In this document: positions 26,639-34,792 of the stretch, in pieces
Layout: each line of letters opens with the position of its first letter
Numbering within the stretch: position 1 is the first letter of the stretch
Assembly (NCBI RefSeq): GCF_900091655.1
Contig: NZ_LT594621.1
Span: forward strand, 3,940,639-4,004,638
Source of the DNA: Culturomica massiliensis
Lineage (GTDB): Bacteria > Bacteroidota > Bacteroidia > Bacteroidales > Marinifilaceae
DNA length: 64,000 bases
Direction: 5' to 3'
Notes under the pieces: model-generated
The model's input: the letters and a program-made list of their open reading frames with translations, nothing else
Databases searched by the model: none
Told to the model about the DNA's origin: nothing
Translations under genes and position numbers: made by a program

Positions 26639-29086
26639 TTATTTCAGCTCGGTCTGGGAGCCTTCTACATATTCGAATTTACCTTTGGCAATGCCTTTGA
26701 ATCTGGCTTGCCAGGTACCGGTCGGGCTGTAGGTAGCATATTTGACCAGATAAAACATCTGCATATTGTCCTTTATGGCTTCTGCATCCGGGTATCTGGC
26801 CGGTAGCACATGGTTGGCAATTCCTTCCTGTAATCTTTGGTGGAAGATTTCCCGGCATTCGGCATCTTCCTTGCCGTCCAGGAAGTGATCTCCGGCTTTT
26901 GTATCGTAATATTTCCGGGATTTTATCAACATACTGATGTTGTTGTATTTGGCGTTTGCACCATACCACCATTCTGTATTGGACGGGTAAGCTTCGTCCA
27001 GATAAATTTTATATTTCGGATCGTTGGTTACAAAATCGACCAGGGCCTGATAATCGCTGCTGATCATCGTAAAGACGACGGTCGGATCAAAGGACCATTT
27101 GGTCCCGTTGTGAATGTATTGCTCCGTCACTGGCACCACTCCGTTGTAATTGGTCCAGTTGCCTTCGGTCCGGCGATATTCCTGTACGGCTGTTTTACCG
27201 TTCAATTCGAATAGTACGTGCATTGTTTTTTCTGAAACCGTATACGGGTATTTTTGTTGCAGGAAGAGCGGTAAATATTGCATGGCAACGGAAGCATCCT
27301 TAAAGCTGTTGCCGGTAATGCCCATCGTTTCGTAATCTTCCGGATTGACAATGACCGTATTGGCTTTCGGGGCCCACTTACTGCCGTTGTACTCGTATAG
27401 GGCAAAGCGTATTACCTGATCGGTAGCTGCCGGGCGTATACCCGAAGAAACAGGTGTCGTGCTGCGTTTATAATAATGTATTTTTACATTGTCGATTTCA
27501 TAAGCCGTGTTCCGGTTGTCGGCTGCATCGCCGTGGTATTTAAATGCGATACAGACGGTTTTTCCCGCATAGGTTTTCAGGTTGACCGTTCCGGCTTTTT
27601 TGAATGTGGAGTATTTGCTGCTTTGCGGTATTGTAAAATGACTTGTGAGGTTTGTCCAGCTTGCCGTTTCCGGGTGGCTGCCGTCGAAATCTTCCGAGAG
27701 CAGAATTTCCAGGCAATCGGTGTCGTAATAAGCCGCATCAATGTCGAAAGTGAACAGAGGCGCCGGTTCGTCCGGAACAGATAAAGCCGGTGTAATCAGC
27801 CAGCTGAAAAATTCTACGGCGGAACCGTAAGACGTTATTTGTGCCGATTTGTTGTTGTCAAAATTATAACCTTTCCAGAGATTAGCACCTTCGGTAGCGG
27901 AAGAGTTTGTCCAATCTGTGAGTTGTATGGTTGCTTTGTGTGTCGTCGTTTCGAAATCTTCCGCTAATAGTATTGTTTCCGTTACGCCGATATTTTCTCC
28001 GATCTGGAGGTTGTCGATCTGATAGGTTGTCGTTTTGTTGTTATTACCGTCTCCCGTATATTTAAAGGCAATATGTACGGTTGTTTTATAGGCACTCAGG
28101 TCCAGGATACCGGCCGGCATTTTTTTACCGAAACCTTTGGCCGGAATATCGAAATAGAAATTCGGCGTAATATCCGTCCAGGTGGCCAGATTCGGGTCGC
28201 CTTCTTCGTAATCGGCGGAAATCAGAACCTGCAGGCAGGAAGCGTTGTAATGACCTAGTGTGATGTCGAAAGCAAACAGGGGTTTTGTGGCTGCGGTCAG
28301 GTCGATTCCCGGGGTGATCAGCCAACCGATATTTTCTTCGTTCGAGTTATAGGATGAAAAAGATACGTATCCGTCGCCGTTGTATAGGTTACCCTGCCAT
28401 CTGACATTTCCTTTTTCTGCGAAATTGGTCCAGCCTTCGGCGGCAAAAGCGGCTTTGTCGGTGACCGTTTCATCGAAATTTTCATCCAGCGAGGTCAGTA
28501 CCGGTGCCGGAGTATGGCCGTTACTGGGTTCCGTCGGCGAATAGTTGTAAGTTACCCGGTATAGGTCGCCTTTTTGAGCGTTTGTGACGGCTGTCGCCAG
28601 TATTTTTTCCAGGTATTTATCTGCATTTTTTCCGGGGGTCAGGTAATTGGTTCCGGCTTCTCCCCAAATTGACGCATAATCCGCCGGTGTCAGCGTGTAG
28701 TTCGGAGCTTTCTGTAAAAGCATCATGGCCTTTAGATAGCTGCTGTCCCTTTCGTCGATGGCATAGGTAACAGCCGCTGTCGATTGGGCATTCAGGGCCG
28801 GGAATAATGAGCTCAGATAGCCGGCGACTCCTTCTTTGGCGATTTCTTTATCGGGAAAACGCAGATTGCTTTTGATGTCGGCAGCGATAGCCGAGTCGGC
28901 TGCCGTGTGTTTGTTTTTAAATACATAACCGACGCTGGAATAGTCCTGAGCGGTAAAGGTATAAGTGACATCTTCGTGAAGCGGCTGTTTGGCGGCATCC
29001 AAAGCATCATACACATCGTCCATCGGGTTGCAGGCTGTGAAGGCAAGCAACGCCGGGAGAATCAAGCTATATTTACTTTTTATCAT
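26639..29086 (-). CDS. Surface lipoprotein with two choice-of-anchor-J-like modules
   Basis: This 815-aa lipoprotein (lipobox FTAC, Cys 19) is the partner of the TonB receptor at 29182. Residues ~35-190 contain repeats of a YTLTPADYASIWG-type motif. Residues ~203-370 and ~378-545 are two similar jelly-roll modules (FDETVTDKAAF...WLITPGIDL; WLITPALSV; IAFKYTGDG and IAFKYHGDA) like the choice-of-anchor J or cleaved-adhesin domain. Residues ~555-815 are a conserved C-terminal region. The two ends match the lipoprotein at 34793 but the middle does not. It is not SusD-like. Its ligand is unknown; it is probably a cell-surface binding protein. Confidence 0.8.
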   Translation of the reverse strand: MIKSKYSLILPALLAFTACNPMDDVYDALDAAKQPLHEDVTYTFTAQDYSSVGYVFKNKHTAADSAIAADIKSNLRFPDKEIAKEGVAGYLSSLFPALNAQSTAAVTYAIDERDSSYLKAMMLLQKAPNYTLTPADYASIWGEAGTNYLTPGKNADKYLEKILATAVTNAQKGDLYRVTYNYSPTEPSNGHTPAPVLTSLDENFDETVTDKAAFAAEGWTNFAEKGNVRWQGNLYNGDGYVSFSSYNSNEENIGWLITPGIDLTAATKPLFAFDITLGHYNASCLQVLISADYEEGDPNLATWTDITPNFYFDIPAKGFGKKMPAGILDLSAYKTTVHIAFKYTGDGNNNKTTTYQIDNLQIGENIGVTETILLAEDFETTTHKATIQLTDWTNSSATEGANLWKGYNFDNNKSAQITSYGSAVEFFSWLITPALSVPDEPAPLFTFDIDAAYYDTDCLEILLSEDFDGSHPETASWTNLTSHFTIPQSSKYSTFKKAGTVNLKTYAGKTVCIAFKYHGDAADNRNTAYEIDNVKIHYYKRSTTPVSSGIRPAATDQVIRFALYEYNGSKWAPKANTVIVNPEDYETMGITGNSFKDASVAMQYLPLFLQQKYPYTVSEKTMHVLFELNGKTAVQEYRRTEGNWTNYNGVVPVTEQYIHNGTKWSFDPTVVFTMISSDYQALVDFVTNDPKYKIYLDEAYPSNTEWWYGANAKYNNISMLIKSRKYYDTKAGDHFLDGKEDAECREIFHQRLQEGIANHVLPARYPDAEAIKDNMQMFYLVKYATYSPTGTWQARFKGIAKGKFEYVEGSQTELK

Positions 29087-29181
29087 TGTCGTATCGTTTG
29101 AAAATTATAAGTCCATTGACTGTTTGAATACATTGTGTTTTTTTTATTAAAGATTGTCGGTTTCCTTCGTTTGTCGTATGT

Positions 29182-31782
29182 TTAAAACCTCACTTTGAAA
29201 CCCATTGTCCAGGTGCGTCCGAATCCGTAGTATACCAGGGATGAAAATTCGTCGTGATATACGCCGTCTTTAGCGTCTGCAATATATTGGGTGTTGAAAA
29301 GGTTGTTGACATTGATATATAAGGTGGCCCGGATATTTTTGACCAGGGTCAGCTGATAGTTGACATTGGCATCGAAAGTGCAAAATCGCGGGAGTTTCCA
29401 GGCATCCAGACCGGCTTCCCGTGAACTGGTACGGTCTTCGATGGCGTAATCGGCATAGTTCTTGTCGAAAAGATTCCAGGCGGCACCGACTCTGAAATTA
29501 TCGAACGGTTCGTAGGAGGCGTTGAGCGCGGCTGTCATCTGTGCCGAGTTGCCGACGTGGACATTTTTCACATACAACTGGTCGTTTTCACTGATCAGTT
29601 TGTTGTTGCTGTCGAAAAGCGATACGATAGGATTGTCTGTCAATATCCAGTCGCCCCAGGAAAACATGCCTCTCAGGGTGAAATTGTAAACCGGTTTATA
29701 AACCGCTTCGAATTCGACCCCGTGGTGACGGGCATTTACGCCGTGCATTGTCGCAAAAATACCGTTTCCCATATTTTTATTCAGTCCCCGGTCTCTCCAT
29801 TCGGTGTAATAATAATTGACATTGACGGATAGCTTGGGTAAGGTCAGTCCGTATCCTCCTTCGAAGGTATATACGCTTTCGTATTTGACGGAAGGTGTCA
29901 GTTCGTTGGTGTTGTTTTTGAATACGATATTCATGTAAGGGGCCCGTTTGAAGTAACCTCCGTTTACGAATACGTTGTGTATACGGCCGAATTTATAATT
30001 GGCACCGCCTTTGACGCCCCAGGGGAGAAATGTCTGCCAGGATGATTTACGCATGGGATCGCCGGGAGCATAATTCCCGTCGTCGATACGCCGGTAGGCA
30101 TTTTCCGTCAAAGAAGCGGACAAAAATGCCGAGAAATTATCTTTGACGTATTCGAGTTGGGCGAATGCACCGACCCACAATACCTCGCTTGTGTTTTCAT
30201 AACCGAGGCGGTCGCCTTTGTATTTGGGAGTGCCCTTGGACTGGTAAGCCAGATAATCGCCTTCATAATAACTGCCGCCCATCAGATCGGTGATTTTGTT
30301 GTAGTGGTATCCTTTGTAATACCGCCCGTCCAAACCGGCTGTCAATTTGAATTCCTGTGTCAGATCGTTCGTATAGGTTGACAATATTCCATACCAATCG
30401 TGGGCGTTTACGGCGGTTCCGAGCACCAGCAACGAACCGGTTTGCGAGGCTGCATTTTCTTTTAATACGGCATCGTAGTCCAGTAAGCCATCGGGGGTTA
30501 ATTTGGTGTCGGCATTTGTACCGACATAAGGTTTACCGGTTGTATTGTTGTATTGCAGCCAGTTTTTCTTGGTTCCGAACGCTCTGCGGGCTCCTCCTTT
30601 GGCAAAAGATACATAGGCAGCCGTTGAAAGAGAGGACTGGTCGTCGATTTTCCAATAGTGGTTCAGAGACAGTTGCGGTTTGTGATATTCGTTGTAGGCG
30701 TAGGGACCGTTGAATACCTTGCCGTTTAAATATCCGTAGCTGGAGTTCCAGCGGATGCCGCTGGGATGATCCCGGAATTCCTGTATGGTGTGCATTTGTC
30801 CGCGCTGGTTGTGCCATTGCGGTGCGCCGAAAAGAGTAAAGGACAGACGGTGGTTGTCGTTGATCCGTTTGGAGATGTTGAGAAAATACATCCAGGCTTT
30901 GTAATCGGTCGCTTCGACATATCCCCGTGTGCTTTCGGTTGTCGAGCCGGCGATACTGACGGCCCAGCCGTTTGACATCAAACCGGTGGATACGTTGATT
31001 GCCATTTTCTGAAAACCGTCGTGACCGACTCCGTAATAGACGGAACCTCCGATTTTCGCATCCGTATTGCGGGTAATCATATTCATGGTACCTCCGACAG
31101 AGTTGACGGCCAGTTTTGAAGCTCCCAGACCGCGTTGAACCTGGATGAATTGAGTTACGTCCGATAGAGCTGACCAGTTCGACCAGTAAACTTTGCCGTT
31201 TTCCATGTCATTGATCGGCACACCGTTGATAAGTATACCGATGTTATTGGAATCGAATCCGCGCAGATTGACACGGGAGTCTCCGTATCCTCCGCCGGAT
31301 TTTGTCGCATATATGGAAGGCGTGGATTTCATGATTTCCGGAAACTCCTGATTGCCCAGGCGCTCTTCGATGATTTCCGGGGTGATGTTGGAGATAGCGA
31401 TAGGGGTTGCCCGGTCTTTGCTGACAATAGAAGCCGTCACTTTTACCTCCTCCAGGCCGACAGTCGAAGCCTGTAATTTTATAACACCTAAATCGGTGAC
31501 GTTATGTTCAAGCGATACGCTTTTTTGTTGCTCTTCATACCCTACATTGCGGAAGATAAGGGTTATTTTCCCTTCTTTCGTACAATAAATAGTGAAATTA
31601 CCGTCCGGATCACTGGCAGCTCCGATAGATGTACCTTCGATGATGGCAGTTGCTCCGATCAGGGTTTCCCCTGTCTCTGCATCTACAATTTTTCCTTTCA
31701 CGGTTTTCTGTCCCATAACTCCCCAGGCTCCTAAAAGCAAAGGGATTATGAAAACCAGATGTTTGATTGAAATTCTGATCAT
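29182..31782 (-). CDS. TonB-dependent receptor with carboxypeptidase-regulatory-like N-terminus
   Basis: This 866-aa outer-membrane receptor has a signal peptide, a regulatory-like beta-sandwich (VKGKIVDAETGETLIGATA), a plug domain (INLRGF equivalent VNLRGFDSNNIGILINGVP), and a 22-strand barrel ending in an aromatic residue (MGFKVRF). It imports a ligand using TonB energy. It is paralogous to the receptor at 32048, which is read divergently. It is followed by the lipoprotein gene 95 bases downstream. At 866 aa with a non-SusD partner it is not a SusC of a standard polysaccharide locus. Confidence 0.9.
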   Translation of the reverse strand: MIRISIKHLVFIIPLLLGAWGVMGQKTVKGKIVDAETGETLIGATAIIEGTSIGAASDPDGNFTIYCTKEGKITLIFRNVGYEEQQKSVSLEHNVTDLGVIKLQASTVGLEEVKVTASIVSKDRATPIAISNITPEIIEERLGNQEFPEIMKSTPSIYATKSGGGYGDSRVNLRGFDSNNIGILINGVPINDMENGKVYWSNWSALSDVTQFIQVQRGLGASKLAVNSVGGTMNMITRNTDAKIGGSVYYGVGHDGFQKMAINVSTGLMSNGWAVSIAGSTTESTRGYVEATDYKAWMYFLNISKRINDNHRLSFTLFGAPQWHNQRGQMHTIQEFRDHPSGIRWNSSYGYLNGKVFNGPYAYNEYHKPQLSLNHYWKIDDQSSLSTAAYVSFAKGGARRAFGTKKNWLQYNNTTGKPYVGTNADTKLTPDGLLDYDAVLKENAASQTGSLLVLGTAVNAHDWYGILSTYTNDLTQEFKLTAGLDGRYYKGYHYNKITDLMGGSYYEGDYLAYQSKGTPKYKGDRLGYENTSEVLWVGAFAQLEYVKDNFSAFLSASLTENAYRRIDDGNYAPGDPMRKSSWQTFLPWGVKGGANYKFGRIHNVFVNGGYFKRAPYMNIVFKNNTNELTPSVKYESVYTFEGGYGLTLPKLSVNVNYYYTEWRDRGLNKNMGNGIFATMHGVNARHHGVEFEAVYKPVYNFTLRGMFSWGDWILTDNPIVSLFDSNNKLISENDQLYVKNVHVGNSAQMTAALNASYEPFDNFRVGAAWNLFDKNYADYAIEDRTSSREAGLDAWKLPRFCTFDANVNYQLTLVKNIRATLYINVNNLFNTQYIADAKDGVYHDEFSSLVYYGFGRTWTMGFKVRF

Positions 31783-31914
31783 TTTGTTGTTATTGATTAA
31801 TTAATGAATAAAAAAAATACGTACGCACATCCTTTAAATCTGTGCATTTTACTGATAAAACGAAGGTTTTTTTCGGATATCGATTATGAAGTTTTAGTTA
31901 AGATTGAAAAAAAC

Positions 31915-31957
31915 TTATAGTTTTAACTATAACCTCATTTTATATTATTTAACTTTG
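31915..31957 (+). promoter_or_regulatory. Promoter with 18-bp perfect palindrome before the right-hand TonB operon
   Basis: TTATAGTTTTAACTATAA (31915-31932) is a perfect palindrome. A perfect -7 box TAACTTTG lies at 31950-31957, so the palindrome sits where the -33 box would be, the right place for a repressor or activator. The start codon is 90 bases further on. The gap 31783-32047 serves both divergent operons. Confidence 0.6.
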
Positions 31958-32047
31958 CGTCATGAATTTTTATATGTGCCTAAAAAAAACGTTCGTTTTA
32001 TTAGGTTGTGTGCATACAAACTTATTAATTAACAAGTAATAGAAAGT

Positions 32048-34765
32048 ATGAAGAAAATCTTTATTAGAAGTCTGCTTTTCATGGTACCACTGTTTTTCTT
32101 GACATTGGTAACGATGGCTCAGGGAATCGTTAAAGGTAAGATCATCGATTCTCAGACAAAAGAGGAATTAATCGGAGCGACAGTCATGGTTGAGGGAACG
32201 ACGGAAGGTGTTGCTTCCTCTCTGGACGGAAGTTTTACGTTGAAAACCTCGAAAGAGGGAACACAAACCCTTGTATTTCGTTGTGTCGGATACAAAGAGT
32301 TGAAAAAGACGGTAAAAATTTCGGGACAACCTTTGGATTTGGGGGTTATAGGAATGGAAACCGAAGCCATAGGTCTGGGAGACGTTACCGTGACGGCATC
32401 TGTTGCCGTGCGGCGCAAGACTCCGGTGGCATTGTCCGTAATCGAGCCGGTTGAGATTGAAAACAAGCTTTCTACGCAGGAGTTTCCGGAAATATTGAAA
32501 TCTACACCGGGGGTATATGCGACGAAATCCGGAGGTGCTTTCGGAGATTCCCGTATTAATCTGCGTGGTTTCGAGCAAGCCAATATTGCTGTGATGATCA
32601 ACGGTGTTCCGATGAATGATATGGAATGGGGCGGTTTGTATTGGTCGAACTGGGCCGGTCTTTCGGATGTAACCCGTTCGATGCAGGTGCAGAGAGGTTT
32701 GGGCGCTTCTAAAGTATCTTCTCCTTCTGTGGGTGGTTCTATCAATATCGTGACAAAAACGACGGATGTCAAAGCCGGAGGATCGGTTTCCTATGCTTTG
32801 GGAAACGACGGATACAACAAGATCATGTTCAATGTGTCTACCGGTTTGCGTAACGGCTGGGCCATTACCTTACTGGGAGCCAAGAGCTGGGGTGACGGTT
32901 ATGTACAAGGTACGGAATTCGAGGCTTATTCTTATTTCGGAAACATCTCCAAACAGATCAATGAAAATCATCTGTTGTCGTTTACGGTGTTCGGAGCTCC
33001 GCAATGGCATAATCAGCGCAGCAATTACGACGGATTGTCTATTGCCGGGTGGCAGAACGTTGAAAAATATACGGGCAGAGACCGGCAGTACCGGTATAAC
33101 CCGACCTACGGTTTCGGCCTGCACGGCGAACGTAAAACTTCGAGCTACAATAAATACCACAAACCCCAGATTTCTTTGAACCATTTCTGGACGATCAATG
33201 AGAAATCCAGTCTTTCTACCGTGTTGTACGTTTCCATCGGTCGCGGAGGCGGTTATAAAGGTTTGGGAAGTACTTCCGATTATGCCAATATGTGGTACGG
33301 TTCCAGCAATGGTACATTAAATACTTATTTCCGCAATGCAGACGGAACCTTTGCTTATGATAAAATTTACGAGTTGAATGCTACCAGTGATAACGGTTCG
33401 CTGATGGCCATGTCCGAATCGAAGAACGAGCACAACTGGTACGGTTTGATGTCTACTTATACGACTTCTATCGGTAAATATTTCGATGTTTACGGAGGTA
33501 TCGACTTCCGGTATTACAACGGTACACACACCAATGAATTGGTTGACCTTTACGGAGGCGAATTCTTTGTGGATCGTTACCGGGGACAGATGAGTGTGGC
33601 TAACAATGCCAACAGTGCAGACCCGAACTGGGTAAATCAAAAACTGAAAGTCGGGGATGTCGTTTACCGGGATTACGACGGTTATGTGATGCAGGAAGGT
33701 ATTTTCGGGCAGGCAGAGTTCAACCGGAATGCATTGAGCGTTTTCCTTGCAGGTGCCGTATCTAATACCGGATATTGGCAGAAGAATCATTATTATTACG
33801 ATAAGACGCATGAAAAATCGAAGACAGAAAACTTTATCGGTTGGAACCTGAAAGGGGGAGCTAACTATAATCTGACGGATCAACACAATGTATTTGCCAA
33901 CATCGGTTATATTTCCCGTGCTCCTTTCTATTCCGGCGGGGTGTTCCTGTACGCAATGAACAGTAATGCCACCAACCCGGATGCCGTCAATGAAAAAGTA
34001 TTTTCCGTAGAAGTCGGTTACGGTTTCCGTTCTTCTATTTTCAGTGCTAATGTGAACGTATACCGGACAGAGTGGTTGGATAAAACGATGACCCGTACGA
34101 TTACGTTGAAAAATGACGACCGGGCAACGATCAATATGAGCGGTATCGACGCTTTGCATCAGGGTGTTGAGTTGGATTTTGTATTCCGTCCGATTAAAAA
34201 TGTGGACATCAACGGTATGGTTTCTATCGGAGACTGGAAATGGAACAGTTCATCTACCGGTTATTTTTATAATTCATCTGGTCAGCCGTTGAAAAATATG
34301 GACGGAGATATTGCTTCCGGTATTCAGGCAGAAGATCATGCCAAGATGGAAGTGGACCTGAACGGTACACGTGTCGGAAATTCTGCTCAGACGACATTTG
34401 CTATCGGCGCTAAAGTGCAACCTTTAAAAGGCTTGCGGGTAGGTGCTGATTATACCTATTGGATGCGTAATTATGCTGAATTTTCTGTCGGCGGAGACAA
34501 TGGTGCCGATTTGGTAATGAACGGTTATAAAAAGTACGAAACCCCGTGGCGGATGCCTTCGGCAGGAGAACTGGATCTGAATGTCAGTTATCGTTTCCCG
34601 TTGGGTAAATTATGGGGTACAATTTACGGAAATGTAAACAATGTATTGGATGGCGTGTCTATTTCCGATGCTTATGACGGTTCGGGTCACAACTGGCAGT
34701 CAGCTTACCGTGTATTTTACCGTTTCGGCCGGAATTATTCCGTTCGCCTGAAGATTAGTTTCTAA
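32048..34765 (+). CDS. TonB-dependent receptor of the nuclease operon
   Basis: This 905-aa receptor has the same layout as the one at 29182: signal peptide, regulatory-like domain (VKGKIIDSQTKEELIGATV), plug (INLRGFEQANIAVMINGVP) and barrel ending KISF. The two share long stretches, for example FPEILKSTPGVYATKSGG and GAPQWHNQR, so they arose by duplication. It is the first gene of a three-gene operon with a lipoprotein and a secreted nuclease, which points to uptake of products of nucleic-acid breakdown; the ligand is inferred, not shown. Confidence 0.9.
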   Translation: MKKIFIRSLLFMVPLFFLTLVTMAQGIVKGKIIDSQTKEELIGATVMVEGTTEGVASSLDGSFTLKTSKEGTQTLVFRCVGYKELKKTVKISGQPLDLGVIGMETEAIGLGDVTVTASVAVRRKTPVALSVIEPVEIENKLSTQEFPEILKSTPGVYATKSGGAFGDSRINLRGFEQANIAVMINGVPMNDMEWGGLYWSNWAGLSDVTRSMQVQRGLGASKVSSPSVGGSINIVTKTTDVKAGGSVSYALGNDGYNKIMFNVSTGLRNGWAITLLGAKSWGDGYVQGTEFEAYSYFGNISKQINENHLLSFTVFGAPQWHNQRSNYDGLSIAGWQNVEKYTGRDRQYRYNPTYGFGLHGERKTSSYNKYHKPQISLNHFWTINEKSSLSTVLYVSIGRGGGYKGLGSTSDYANMWYGSSNGTLNTYFRNADGTFAYDKIYELNATSDNGSLMAMSESKNEHNWYGLMSTYTTSIGKYFDVYGGIDFRYYNGTHTNELVDLYGGEFFVDRYRGQMSVANNANSADPNWVNQKLKVGDVVYRDYDGYVMQEGIFGQAEFNRNALSVFLAGAVSNTGYWQKNHYYYDKTHEKSKTENFIGWNLKGGANYNLTDQHNVFANIGYISRAPFYSGGVFLYAMNSNATNPDAVNEKVFSVEVGYGFRSSIFSANVNVYRTEWLDKTMTRTITLKNDDRATINMSGIDALHQGVELDFVFRPIKNVDINGMVSIGDWKWNSSSTGYFYNSSGQPLKNMDGDIASGIQAEDHAKMEVDLNGTRVGNSAQTTFAIGAKVQPLKGLRVGADYTYWMRNYAEFSVGGDNGADLVMNGYKKYETPWRMPSAGELDLNVSYRFPLGKLWGTIYGNVNNVLDGVSISDAYDGSGHNWQSAYRVFYRFGRNYSVRLKISF

Positions 34766-34792
34766 TAATTTGATAGTTTAAAAGGATAGGAT

